Shown here: one piece after another, positions 54,425 to 63,672 of the stretch | Numbering within the stretch: position 1 is the stretch's first letter | Layout: every line of letters begins with the position of its first letter | NCBI RefSeq assembly: GCF_034355335.1 | Contig: NZ_CP136422.1 | Span: 1,119,001 to 1,183,000, forward strand | Reading direction: 5' to 3' | Source of the DNA: Blautia coccoides | GTDB lineage: Bacteria; Bacillota; Clostridia; Lachnospirales; Lachnospiraceae | DNA length: 64,000 nt | The notes under the pieces: model-generated | What the model was told of the DNA's origin: nothing | What the model saw: the letters and a program-made list of their open reading frames with translations, nothing else | Database searches by the model: none | Made by a program: the position numbers and the translations under genes

Positions 54425-54530
54425 GAACACTTAGCGAGTCCGAGCCGAAGGCGACAGACGGGGTTAGTGAGAAAGCCCACCCGAACACTTAGCGAGTCCG
54501 AGCCAATGGCGACAGACGAGGTTAGTGAGA
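54425..54530 (+). repeat. 58-bp direct repeat, two copies, in the rpsN-rpsH spacer
   Basis: Copies begin with GAACACTTAGCGAGTCCGAG at 54425 and 54483. Each has a small hairpin, GCC-gaa-GGC in the first and GCC-aat-GGC in the second, inside GTC/GAC. Only the loop differs at this place. No T run is present, so it should not stop transcription of the operon. Confidence 0.8.
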
Positions 54531-54620
54531 GTGGTGTGCTGGAATCCATTGCCTGAAACAATTTAATCAGTTCATCCGCTGCTGCGGATATGGGATAAAG
54601 AATAGAAGGAGGAAACTCTA

Positions 54621-55022
54621 ATGACAATGAGCGATCCAATTGCAGATATGCTTACAAGAATCCGTAATGCAAATACTGCAAAACATGATACAGTTGATGT
54701 TCCGGCATCTAAAATGAAACTTGCTATTGCCGATATCCTTGTTAAAGAAGGTTATATCGCAAAATACGACGTTCTTGAAGACGGCGCATTTAAAACAATC
54801 CGTATCACCTTAAAATACGGTGCAGACAAGAGTGAAAAAATCATCACAGGTCTGAAAAGAATCTCCAAACCGGGCTTACGTGTATACGCAGGCAGCCAGG
54901 AAATCCCCAGAGTTCTGGGCGGACTGGGTATTGCTATCCTGTCCACAAATCAGGGTGTTATCACAGATAAAGAAGCAAGAAAGCTGCACGTTGGCGGCGA
55001 GGTATTAGCATTCGTATGGTAA
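54621..55022 (+). CDS. rpsH: 30S ribosomal protein S8
   Basis: A 133-residue primary 16S rRNA binder, the repressor of the spc operon in E. coli. [16 protein letters not shown] and the ending [26 protein letters not shown] are diagnostic. AAGGAGG precedes the ATG. A 111-nt spacer without a gene follows. Confidence 0.97.
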   Translation: MTMSDPIADMLTRIRNANTAKHDTVDVPASKMKLAIADILVKEGYIAKYDVLEDGAFKTIRITLKYGADKSEKIITGLKRISKPGLRVYAGSQEIPRVLGGLGIAILSTNQGVITDKEARKLHVGGEVLAFVW

Positions 55023-55133
55023 TTGCCTCCCGGCTTTGGCCGGACATATGCAATTTTCATAGATAGAGATACTGAAAACAGAAAGGAACCATAATAGGCC
55101 TTTCCGAAAATTTAAGTAAGGAGGACAACAGGT

Positions 55134-55673
55134 ATGTCACGTATTGGAAGACAGCCAGTAGCTGTTCCGGCAGGCGTAGAAGTTAAAATTGCTGAGAACA
55201 ATTTTGTGACCGTAAAAGGCGCAAAAGGAACACTTGAAAAAGCGTTACCGACAGAGATGTCAATCAAATTAGAGGATGGTCAGGTAGTTGTTACAAGACC
55301 AAACGATTTAAAGAAAATGAAATCTTTACACGGTTTAACAAGAACACTGATCCAGAACATGGTGATCGGTGTAAGCCAGGGATATGAAAAAACTCTGGAA
55401 GTAAACGGTGTGGGTTATAAAGCTGCAAAACAGGGTAAAAAACTGGTTCTCTCCTTAGGATATTCACATCCGGTAGAGATGGAAGATCCAGAAGGACTGG
55501 AATCTTCTGTAGACGGTAATAAGATCGTCGTAAAAGGAATCGATAAAGAAAAAGTTGGCCAGTACGCTGCTGAAATCAGAGATAAGAGAAGACCGGAGCC
55601 ATACAAAGGTAAAGGTATTAAGTATGCTGATGAAGTTATCAGACGTAAAGTTGGTAAAACTGGTAAGAAATAA
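55134..55673 (+). CDS. rplF: 50S ribosomal protein L6
   Basis: A 179-residue protein near the factor-binding site with two similar domains. [38 protein letters not shown] and the tail [28 protein letters not shown] are diagnostic. AAGGAGG precedes the ATG. Confidence 0.97.
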   Translation: MSRIGRQPVAVPAGVEVKIAENNFVTVKGAKGTLEKALPTEMSIKLEDGQVVVTRPNDLKKMKSLHGLTRTLIQNMVIGVSQGYEKTLEVNGVGYKAAKQGKKLVLSLGYSHPVEMEDPEGLESSVDGNKIVVKGIDKEKVGQYAAEIRDKRRPEPYKGKGIKYADEVIRRKVGKTGKK

Positions 55674-55690
55674 TTAAGGAGAGTGTAAAA

Positions 55691-56059
55691 ATGGTTAGTA
55701 AAGTATCAAGAGCGAAAGTTCGCGCAAAAAAACATAGAAGATTACGTAATCATCTGAGCGGCACCGCTACAACTCCACGTTTAGCAGTTTTCCGCAGCAA
55801 TAATCATATGTATGCTCAAATTATTGACGATACAGTTGGAAAAACTCTGGTTTCTGCTTCTACCACTCAGAAAGAGGTAAAAGCTGAATTAGAAAAAACC
55901 AATAACGTTGATGCTGCAGCATATTTAGGTACTGTCATCGGTAAGAAAGCTATCGAAGCAGGCATCAAAGAGGTTGTCTTTGATAGAGGCGGCTTTATAT
56001 ATCACGGAAAAGTTCAGGCATTGGCAGACGCAGCACGTGAAGCTGGGTTAGAATTCTAA
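55691..56059 (+). CDS. rplR: 50S ribosomal protein L18
   Basis: A 122-residue 5S rRNA-binding protein with a basic N-terminus ([41 protein letters not shown]) and [26 protein letters not shown] at the end. AAGGAGAG precedes the ATG. Confidence 0.97.
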   Translation: MVSKVSRAKVRAKKHRRLRNHLSGTATTPRLAVFRSNNHMYAQIIDDTVGKTLVSASTTQKEVKAELEKTNNVDAAAYLGTVIGKKAIEAGIKEVVFDRGGFIYHGKVQALADAAREAGLEF

Positions 56060-56078
56060 TAAGGGAGGAAATGAACAC

Positions 56079-56588
56079 ATGAAACGTTCTATCATTGATG
56101 CTAGTCAGTTAGAATTAGAAGAAAAAGTAGTGTCAATCAAGCGTGTAACAAAGGTTGTTAAAGGTGGTCGTAACTTCCGTTTCACAGCTTTAGTTGTTGT
56201 AGGTGACGGCAATGGTCACGTAGGCGCTGGATTAGGAAAGGCAGCCGAAATTCCCGAAGCTATCCGCAAGGGAAAAGAGGATGCTATGAAGAAACTTGTA
56301 ACAGTAGCAAGAGACGATAACGGAAGTATTACACATGACTTCATCGGAAAATTCGGAAGCGCAGAGATGCTGATGAAGAAAGCTCCGGAAGGTACCGGTG
56401 TAATTGCCGGCGGCCCGGCCCGTGCGGTGATCGAGCTTGCAGGTATCAAAAACATCCGTACAAAATGTATGGGTTCCCGTAACAAACAGAACGTAGTTCT
56501 GGCTACCATCGCAGGTTTAAGTCAGTTAAAGACTCCGGAAGAAGTAGCAAAACTTCGTGGAAAATCTGTTGACGAGATTTTTGCGTAG
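56079..56588 (+). CDS. rpsE: 30S ribosomal protein S5
   Basis: A 169-residue protein that affects fidelity. [44 protein letters not shown] is the double-stranded RNA-binding region; the C-terminal domain has [29 protein letters not shown] precedes the ATG. Confidence 0.97.
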   Translation: MKRSIIDASQLELEEKVVSIKRVTKVVKGGRNFRFTALVVVGDGNGHVGAGLGKAAEIPEAIRKGKEDAMKKLVTVARDDNGSITHDFIGKFGSAEMLMKKAPEGTGVIAGGPARAVIELAGIKNIRTKCMGSRNKQNVVLATIAGLSQLKTPEEVAKLRGKSVDEIFA

Positions 56589-56600
56589 GAGGATTAAAAA

Positions 56601-56783
56601 ATGGCAGATAAATTAAGAATCACTCTGGTGAAATCTACAATCGGAGCTGTTCCGAAAAACAGAAAAACAGTAGAAGCTTTAGGTTTGAGAAAACTGAACA
56701 AGACAGTGGAAATGCCTGACAATGCAGCCGTTCGCGGTATGGTTCGCCAGGTAAGACACTTAGTGAAAGTAGAAGAAATCTAA
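56601..56783 (+). CDS. rpmD: 50S ribosomal protein L30
   Basis: A 60-residue protein. [51 protein letters not shown] covers nearly the whole L30 fold. AGGAGG precedes the ATG. Confidence 0.97.
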   Translation: MADKLRITLVKSTIGAVPKNRKTVEALGLRKLNKTVEMPDNAAVRGMVRQVRHLVKVEEI

Positions 56784-56806
56784 TCATTGAAGAAGGAGGT
56801 GCAGTC

Positions 56807-57247
56807 ATGGATTTATCAAATTTAAAACCAGCTGAAGGCTCCAGACAGAGCGACAACTTCAGAAGAGGCCGTGGCCACGGTTCAGGAAACGGCAAGACCG
56901 CAGGTAAAGGCCATAAAGGACAGAAAGCCCGTTCCGGAGCTAAGAGACCGGGATTTGAAGGCGGTCAGATGCCTTTATACAGAAGACTTCCTAAGAGAGG
57001 CTTCAAATGCAGAAACTCCAAAGACATCGTAGCGATCAATGTCAGCGAGTTAAACAGATTCGAGGATGGAGCAGAGGTAACACCGGCAGCTTTACTGGCA
57101 TCCGGAGCTATTTCCCGTCTTGGAGACGGCGTTAAAATTCTCGGAAACGGTGAAATCACAAAGAAGATCAACTTAAAGGTTAATGCTGTAAGCGAAACCG
57201 CTAAAACTAAAATCGAAGCTGCAGGTGGAACAGTCGAGGTGATTTAA
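56807..57247 (+). CDS. rplO: 50S ribosomal protein L15
   Basis: A 146-residue late-assembly protein with the glycine- and arginine-rich N-terminus ([25 protein letters not shown]) and [18 protein letters not shown]. Its stop overlaps the secY start by one base (TAATG), so the two are translationally coupled. Confidence 0.97.
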   Translation: MDLSNLKPAEGSRQSDNFRRGRGHGSGNGKTAGKGHKGQKARSGAKRPGFEGGQMPLYRRLPKRGFKCRNSKDIVAINVSELNRFEDGAEVTPAALLASGAISRLGDGVKILGNGEITKKINLKVNAVSETAKTKIEAAGGTVEVI

Positions 57248-58563
57248 TGCTTGAGACTCTTAGGAACGCTTTTAAAATAAAAGATGTAAGACGTCGAATT
57301 TATTATGTATTGTTAATGCTGGTTATTGTCCGGATTGGCTCTCAACTGCCAATTCCGGGCGTAGACAGAGACTTCTTTAAGAACCTGTTTGCAAGCCAGT
57401 CTAACGATGCGTTCAATTTCTTCAATGCATTTACAGGCGGTTCATTTGAACAGATGTCTATCTTTGCGTTGAGTATTACACCGTATATCACATCATCTAT
57501 CATCATTCAGCTTCTGACAATTGCGATTCCAAAATTGGAAGAAATGCAGCGTGACGGCGAAGAGGGCAGAAAGAAAATGACTGCCATCACTCGTTATCTG
57601 ACTGTAGGTCTGGCTCTCTTCCAGTCTGTAGCTATGGTTATCGGCTTTGGTAACCGCGGCTGGCTGACAGAGATGAATTTCACCAGTATTGTAGTTGCTG
57701 TGGTAACATTGACCGGCGGTTCTGCAATGCTGATGTGGATTGGTGAGCAGATCACGGAAAAAGGTGTGGGCAATGGTATTTCTATTGTCCTGATGATCAA
57801 CATTGTATCCAGAATCCCCAGCGATCTTGCATCCCTGTTCGAGAAGTTCGTAAAAGGGAAAACAATCGCCAGAGGCGGCCTGGCAGCTATCATTATTATG
57901 GCTATCATTATAGTGGTAGTGGTACTGGTACTTATCCTGAACGGTGGAGAACGGAAGATTCCGGTCCAGTATTCCAAGAAAATGGTAGGAAGAAAAATGA
58001 TGGGCGGACAGTCCAGTGCGATTCCTTTGAAGGTAAACACGGCCGGCGTTATCCCCATTATCTTTGCATCCTCCCTTATGTCTTTCCCGGTAGTTATCGC
58101 GAGCTTCCTGGGCAAGGGCGGCGGTACAGGAATCGGAAGCAAGATTTTAAAAGGTCTGACTTCAAGTAACTGGTTCAACCCCAATGAACCTGTTTATTCT
58201 ATTGGTCTGGTTGTTTATATCGTGCTTGTCATTTTCTTTGCTTATTTCTATACATCCATCACCTTCAATCCGATGGAAGTTGCGGATAACATGAAAAAAC
58301 AGGGCGGTTTCATTCCCGGTATCCGTCCGGGTAAACCGACACAGGAATATCTGGAGAAAATTTTAAGTTACATTATCTTCATCGGTGCCACAGGCCTGGT
58401 AATTGTTGCCGTTATTCCATTCTTCTTTAATGGCGTATTCGGTGCAAATGTTTCCTTCGGCGGTACATCCATCATCATTGTGGTGGGCGTTGTCCTGGAG
58501 ACGATCAAGCAGGTTGAGTCCCGTATGCTGGTTCGTAACTATAAGGGATTTTTAAGTGAATAA
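57247..58563 (+). CDS. secY: Preprotein translocase subunit SecY
   Basis: A 438-residue channel subunit with ten predicted membrane helices. Diagnostic segments are GSQLPIPGVD, NFFNAFTGGSFEQMSIFALSITPYITSSIIIQLL, the plug and pore region, and the cytoplasmic loops GERKIPVQYSKKMVGRKMMGGQSSAIPLKVNTAGVIPIIFASS and KKQGGFIPGIRPGKPTQEYL. It forms the export pore with SecE and SecG. A 158-nt structured spacer follows before adk. Confidence 0.98.
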   Translation: MLETLRNAFKIKDVRRRIYYVLLMLVIVRIGSQLPIPGVDRDFFKNLFASQSNDAFNFFNAFTGGSFEQMSIFALSITPYITSSIIIQLLTIAIPKLEEMQRDGEEGRKKMTAITRYLTVGLALFQSVAMVIGFGNRGWLTEMNFTSIVVAVVTLTGGSAMLMWIGEQITEKGVGNGISIVLMINIVSRIPSDLASLFEKFVKGKTIARGGLAAIIIMAIIIVVVVLVLILNGGERKIPVQYSKKMVGRKMMGGQSSAIPLKVNTAGVIPIIFASSLMSFPVVIASFLGKGGGTGIGSKILKGLTSSNWFNPNEPVYSIGLVVYIVLVIFFAYFYTSITFNPMEVADNMKKQGGFIPGIRPGKPTQEYLEKILSYIIFIGATGLVIVAVIPFFFNGVFGANVSFGGTSIIIVVGVVLETIKQVESRMLVRNYKGFLSE

Positions 58564-58577
58564 GCATATATGATTTA

Positions 58578-59366
<789 letters not shown>

Positions 59367-59369
59367 AAA

Positions 59370-60125
59370 ATGTCAGTATCGATAAAAACTGCCAATGAAA
59401 TTGAACTTATGAGAGAGGCTGGAAAGCTTCTGGAAAAGGTACACGACGAGCTGAAGGATTTTATCCGACCGGGTATTTCCACCCTCGACATTGACCAGTA
59501 TGGAGAGAAACTCATCCGTCAGATGGGCTGTATCCCGAATTTCCTCAACTATAACGGATATCCGGCATCCATCTGTGTCTCTGTCAATGATGAGGTAGTA
59601 CACGGGATTCCGCGTAAGGATCACATACTCCAGGATGGGGATATTGTGAGTCTGGACGCCGGATTGATCTACAAAGGATACCACTCAGACGCGGCGCGTA
59701 CGCATGCGGTGGGTGAAATCGCACCCGAGGCGCAGAAGCTCATTGATGTGACCAGACAGAGTTTCTTTGAAGGAATCAAGTATGCCAGGGCAGGACAGCA
59801 TTTATATGAAATCTCCGCAGCCATCGGCGCATATGCTGAGAAGTTCGGATACGGTGTAGTCAGGGATTTGGTCGGACATGGAATCGGCACAAGCCTGCAT
59901 GAGGACCCGCAGATACCGAATTTCCGTCAAAAGCGCAGAGGACTGAGACTTCAGGCAGGTATGACTCTTGCGATTGAACCGATGATTAATGAAGGCAGAG
60001 CCGATGTGGTTTGGCTGGATGATGACTGGACAGTGGTGACAGAGGACGGATCCCTGTCAGCGCATTATGAAAATACCATTCTCATCACAGACGGCGAGCC
60101 GGAAATACTGACCTTGAGTGAGTAG
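59370..60125 (+). CDS. map: Methionine aminopeptidase, type I
   Basis: A 251-residue cytosolic metalloenzyme that removes the initiator methionine from new proteins. The five metal ligands sit in LDAGLIYKGYHSDAARTHAVG (two Asp), GHGIGTSLHEDPQIPNF (His), TLAIEPMINEG (Glu) and TEDGSLSAHYENT (Glu). It starts three nt after adk and is usually linked to secY-adk in Firmicutes. Confidence 0.97.
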   Translation: MSVSIKTANEIELMREAGKLLEKVHDELKDFIRPGISTLDIDQYGEKLIRQMGCIPNFLNYNGYPASICVSVNDEVVHGIPRKDHILQDGDIVSLDAGLIYKGYHSDAARTHAVGEIAPEAQKLIDVTRQSFFEGIKYARAGQHLYEISAAIGAYAEKFGYGVVRDLVGHGIGTSLHEDPQIPNFRQKRRGLRLQAGMTLAIEPMINEGRADVVWLDDDWTVVTEDGSLSAHYENTILITDGEPEILTLSE

Positions 60126-60133
60126 GTGACCCT

Positions 60134-60409
60134 ATGAGCGAGGTGAGAGCAGGAATGGCAGCCCTTTCCATGGCTGGCCATGATACCGGCAGATATTATA
60201 TCATCGTCAGAGCGGTGGACGGATATGTCTATCTGGCTGACGGAACGCTTAGGACTTGTGAGCATCCCAAGAAGAAGAAATTGAGGCATGTCCAGATTAA
60301 CCGCAGAATCTCCCCGGTCATTGAGGGAATACTCAGTGAGGGTGGAGAACTGAAAAATGAAACTATCAAAAGAGTGATAAAAGAATATAGAAGCAAACAG
60401 GAGGTTTGA
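60134..60409 (+). CDS. KOW-domain RNA-binding protein (L14e-like)
   Basis: A 91-residue protein of the small KOW/L14e-like group commonly found between map and infA in clostridia. The segment GMAALSMAGHDTGRYYIIVRAVDGYVYLADGTLRTCEHPKKKKLRHVQ has the KOW pattern and a basic patch for RNA. The exact role is not known. AGGTGA lies before the ATG; infA starts 3 nt after the stop. Confidence 0.85.
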   Translation: MSEVRAGMAALSMAGHDTGRYYIIVRAVDGYVYLADGTLRTCEHPKKKKLRHVQINRRISPVIEGILSEGGELKNETIKRVIKEYRSKQEV

Positions 60410-60412
60410 TTT

Positions 60413-60631
60413 ATGTCAAAGGCAGACGTTATTGAAGTAGAAGGAACAGTGCTTGAAAAGTTGCCAAACGCTATGTTTAAGGTGGAACTGGAGAATAAGC
60501 ATGTAATTCTGGCGCATATCAGCGGGAAACTGAGGATGAATTTTATCAGGATTCTTCCGGGTGATAAGGTTACGATCGAGATGTCACCGTATGATTTGAG
60601 TAAGGGCAGGATTATCTGGAGAGACAAGTAG
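60413..60631 (+). CDS. infA: Translation initiation factor IF-1
   Basis: A 72-residue OB-fold factor that blocks the ribosomal A site during initiation. [65 protein letters not shown] covers the whole family. AGGAGGT precedes the ATG. A terminator follows at once and cuts off rpmJ and the alpha genes. Confidence 0.97.
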   Translation: MSKADVIEVEGTVLEKLPNAMFKVELENKHVILAHISGKLRMNFIRILPGDKVTIEMSPYDLSKGRIIWRDK

Positions 60632-60657
60632 AAAATAGTTCCTGAATTGGGAAATGG

Positions 60658-60705
60658 AGTGGAGATGCGGGCTTCTTTAGGGAGGGGGTGTCTCCGCTTT
60701 TTTTT
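60658..60705 (+). terminator. Terminator between infA and rpmJ
   Basis: AGTGGAGA and TCTCCGCT form an 8-bp stem with one G.U pair around a 25-nt loop, followed by a run of eight T. It ends the upstream ribosomal transcript. Confidence 0.8.
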
Positions 60706-60766
60706 ATAGGGGATGGATGAGTGCAGATGCGGGAGGATGAAGGCGGACGGGGGGATGAAGGCGGAC

Positions 60767-60971
60767 GGGGAGACCGTAGGAGACAGGGGCGGGAGAGGGA
60801 ATGGGATGAGCGGCGCACTGCGCTTGTCAGGGAGCTAACCTGCTCCCATTCACTAAATTCATCAGCAGTGGCTTCTTCATTAAGTGACTGAGGCAGGTGG
60901 ATCTCCCAGACGCTCCGTGAAACGCCGCTCATCCCATTCCCTCTCCCGCCCCTGCCTCCTACGGCCTCCCC
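60767..60971 (+). repeat. Long-arm hairpin family, copy C
   Basis: A 49-nt arm (60767-60815) pairs with 60923-60971 at 47 of 49 positions; both mismatches are A.C (60773/60965 and 60783/60955). The 107-nt core is homologous to that of copy B in reverse complement. Upstream, GGATGAAGGCGGACGGGG is repeated exactly twice (60735-60770); downstream comes CCCTGGTGTTCTC. The G-rich arm contains four G3 runs in 20 nt (60786-60805), a G-quadruplex pattern. Confidence 0.92.
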
Positions 60972-60995
60972 TGGTGTTCTCAGATGCGATGGTTT

Positions 60996-61485
60996 GAGAT
61001 GACTGCTGGGATTTTTGGAAGAGAAAAAAAGAGATGGCTGCTGTAATTATTGGAAGAGAAAGAATGAGATGCTTGCTGTAATTTATGGTCGAGAAAATAT
61101 AAAATGGATACTGTAATTATGGGAGAAGAAAGAATGAGATGGCTGCTGTAATTATGGGAGAAGAAAGAATGAGATGGCTGCTGTAATTATGGGAGAAGAA
61201 AGAATGAGATGGCTGCTGTAATTATGGGAGAAGAAAGAATGAGATGGCTGTTGTAATTATGGGAGAAGAAAGAATGAGATGGCTGCTGTAATTATGGGAG
61301 AAGAAAGAATGAGATGGCTGTTGTAATTATCGGAGAAGAAAGAATGAGATGGCTGCTGTAATTTTCGGAGAAGAAAGAATGAGATGGCTGGCGCAATTTT
61401 TGGAAGAGAAAGAATGAGATGGGTGTCGCGATTTTCGGAGGAGAAAGTATGGGATGGCTGTTGATATTTTCAGATGCGATAGTGT
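60996..61485 (+). repeat. 35-bp tandem array, 14 copies
   Basis: Copies begin with GAGATGGCTG or a variant at 60996, 61031, 61066 and every 35 bp to 61451 without any gap. The middle copies (61136-61345) are nearly identical; the outer ones diverge. The well-kept part GAGAAGAAAGAATGAG resembles the 32-bp array at 43.9 kb. The length is not a multiple of three and no reading frame is conserved. After the array, to 61632, I see only G-rich sequence. Confidence 0.95.
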
Positions 61486-61632
61486 AGAGGGATGCTGATA
61501 TTCTGGAGTAAGGGGGATGTGTGGTTAGGGGGAATAGGTATAGAAGGAAAGGGTTTTGGGGGAGATTTTTTGGGAGAAAATCTTTTAGGTGTGAATAGGG
61601 TGAGAAAATGGGGTTAAAATTAAAAAAAGTGC

Positions 61633-61661
61633 TTGCGTTCTTGTAAAAAGAGTGTTATCAT
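61633..61661 (+). promoter_or_regulatory. Promoter of rpmJ and the alpha ribosomal genes
   Basis: TTGCGT, 17 bp, TATCAT. ACGTAC/GTACGT (61667-61688) forms a hairpin at the predicted transcript start. With the terminator after infA and the repeats between, this promoter is needed for rpmJ-rpsM-rpsK-rpsD-rpoA. Confidence 0.7.
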
Positions 61662-61736
61662 TAAAAACGTACTTTTGTGCTCGTACGTGGACTTTTTATG
61701 CCCATGTGCAGAGAAATCCAGAAAGGAGGGTTATCC

Positions 61737-61850
61737 GTGAAGGTAAGATCATCTGTAAAACCGATTTGCGAAAAATGCAAAGTTATCAAGAGAAAAGGCA
61801 GTATCAGAATTATCTGTGAAAACCCGAAACACAAACAGCGTCAGGGTTAA
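61737..61850 (+). CDS. rpmJ: 50S ribosomal protein L36
   Basis: A 37-residue protein reading [18 protein letters not shown] and onward to a C-terminal KHKQRQG. The zinc ligands are the two cysteines of CEKC, a later cysteine and a histidine (Cys-containing C+ form). The start is GTG with AAAGGAGGG eight bases before it. Confidence 0.96.
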   Translation: MKVRSSVKPICEKCKVIKRKGSIRIICENPKHKQRQG

Positions 61851-62173
61851 GCATGGGACTCTTTTGGACTGCCTGTTTGTTGGGCATGATATTTGAGTGA
61901 GTGTTTGATAGTTGATGAGATTTGTGTAATATTTTAGTGCGGCTGCAGTATGAAACGCAAGGTTGCGTTGTTCATACTGATCAAATATAGTAATATATCA
62001 CGTTTGTCGTCCTGCCGAGAGGGCGATTGCAGAATATTGCTTAATACCGTCGCTCTGCCGTGACGGAAAGGCTGCGTAAAATTTTATTTTGCGGCTGGAT
62101 GCATAGAGACCCGTCATTTTTATGTATCCCAATTAGGAACAATATTTATTAAGAACAATGGAGGAACAAGTAC
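61851..62173 (+). promoter_or_regulatory. Structured spacer before rpsM, possible S4-binding leader
   Basis: Four hairpins are seen: CAGTATGA+AACGCAA with TTGCGTT+TCATACTG (61946-61979, 15 bp with a 2-nt bulge), CGTCCT/AGGGCG (62008-62025), CCGTC/GACGG (62047-62066) and GCTGC..AAAAT/ATTTT..GCGGC (62071-62095). None has a T run. In E. coli, S4 represses this operon by binding the leader in front of rpsM; a similar role here is inference. Confidence 0.55.
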
Positions 62174-62545
62174 ATGGCTCGTATAGCTGGTGTAGACTTA
62201 CCAAGAGAAAAACGTGTTGAAATTGGTCTGACTTATATCTACGGAATTGGTAGAACAAGCGCTGACCGTATCTTAGTAGAGGCAGGTGTAAACCCTGACA
62301 CTCGCTGCAGGGATTTAACTGACGAAGAAGTAGGAAAAATCCGTGATGCAATCGATGAACTGAATATCGCTGTAGAAGGTGATCTGAGAAGAGAAATCGC
62401 TCTGAACATCAAGAGATTACAGGAAATCGGATGCTACAGAGGAATCCGTCACAGAAAAGGACTTCCGGTTCGTGGACAGAAGACTAAGACAAATGCAAGA
62501 ACCAGAAAAGGCCCGAAGAGAACTGTTGCTAACAAGAAGAAATAA
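62174..62545 (+). CDS. rpsM: 30S ribosomal protein S13
   Basis: A 123-residue head protein that contacts t[32 protein letters not shown] and the tail [23 protein letters not shown] are diagnostic. TGGAGGA precedes the ATG. A 96-nt spacer with a small GAAAG/CTTTC hairpin follows. Confidence 0.97.
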   Translation: MARIAGVDLPREKRVEIGLTYIYGIGRTSADRILVEAGVNPDTRCRDLTDEEVGKIRDAIDELNIAVEGDLRREIALNIKRLQEIGCYRGIRHRKGLPVRGQKTKTNARTRKGPKRTVANKKK

Positions 62546-62641
62546 TTTATAACAATGGAAAGTACACAATGTGTGCTTTCTGTGGTTGATATAAGAAACA
62601 TGATAATATTTGATTAAGTGAGAAAGTAGGTTAGTTTAAAA

Positions 62642-63034
62642 ATGGCTAAAGTTACAAAAAAAGTGACAAAAAAGCGTATTAAGAAAAACGTTGAACGCGG
62701 ACAGGCACATATCCAGTCATCTTTCAACAATACGATCGTAACATTGACAGATGCTGAAGGAAATGCTTTATCATGGGCAAGTGCCGGTGGTCTGGGATTT
62801 AAAGGTTCAAGGAAATCTACTCCATATGCAGCACAGATGGCTGCAGAGACTGCTACAAAAGCAGCGTTAGTTCATGGTCTGAAGACTGTTGACGTTTTTG
62901 TAAAAGGACCGGGATCAGGAAGAGAAGCAGCAATCCGTGCGCTCTCAGCTTGTGGTCTGGAAGTTACAAGCATTCGCGACGTAACACCGGTTCCCCACAA
63001 CGGATGCCGTCCACCAAAACGTAGAAGAGTCTAA
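62642..63034 (+). CDS. rpsK: 30S ribosomal protein S11
   Basis: A 130-residue platform protein. [50 protein letters not shown] and the ending [16 protein letters not shown] are diagnostic. The Shine-Dalgarno (TAGGTTAG) is weak compared with its neighbours. Confidence 0.97.
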   Translation: MAKVTKKVTKKRIKKNVERGQAHIQSSFNNTIVTLTDAEGNALSWASAGGLGFKGSRKSTPYAAQMAAETATKAALVHGLKTVDVFVKGPGSGREAAIRALSACGLEVTSIRDVTPVPHNGCRPPKRRRV

Positions 63035-63052
63035 TTAGGAGGTTAAGAAATC

Positions 63053-63646
63053 ATGGCAGTAAATAGAGTACCAGTTCTGAAAAGATGCAGATCCCTGGGT
63101 CTGGATCCTGTATATATGGGTATTGACAAGAAATCCACCAGACAGTTAAGAAGAGCAAACAGAAAAATGTCTGAGTACGGACTTCAGTTAAGAGAAAAAC
63201 AGAAAGCTAAATTCATCTACGGCGTTCTGGAGAAACCTTTCCGTAACTACTACGTAAAGGCTGACCAGAAACAGGGCCAGACAGGTGAAAACCTGATGAT
63301 CATGCTGGAAACACGTCTGGACAATGTTATCTTCCGTATGGGATTCGCAAGAACCAGAAGAGAAGCAAGACAGATCGTTGACCATAAACATGTAATGGTA
63401 AACGGCAAACAGGTAAATATTCCGTCTTACCTGGTAAAAGCCGGAGATACAATCGAAATCAAAGAAAAATGCAAATCTTCTCAGAGATATAAAGACGTAC
63501 TGGAAGCAACAGGCGGACGTCTTGTTCCGGGTTGGTTAGATGTTGACCAGGAAAATCTGAAAGGTGAAGTAAAAGCACTTCCGACAAGAGAGGAAATCGA
63601 CGTTCCTGTTGATGAGATGTTGATCGTCGAGTTGTATTCTAAGTAA
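63053..63646 (+). CDS. rpsD: 30S ribosomal protein S4
   Basis: A 197-residue 16S rRNA binder with an S4 RNA-binding domain: [44 protein letters not shown]. No zinc-binding cysteine set is present at the N-terminus, so this is the C-minus form. AGGAGGT precedes the ATG. It may bind the leader before rpsM. Confidence 0.97.
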   Translation: MAVNRVPVLKRCRSLGLDPVYMGIDKKSTRQLRRANRKMSEYGLQLREKQKAKFIYGVLEKPFRNYYVKADQKQGQTGENLMIMLETRLDNVIFRMGFARTRREARQIVDHKHVMVNGKQVNIPSYLVKAGDTIEIKEKCKSSQRYKDVLEATGGRLVPGWLDVDQENLKGEVKALPTREEIDVPVDEMLIVELYSK

Positions 63647-63672
63647 TATGCACGTAGCAAGGAGGGCTTTGC

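Noticed and set aside
60996..61485. CRISPR array
   Set aside because: The 35-bp units follow each other without spacers and no cas gene is present.
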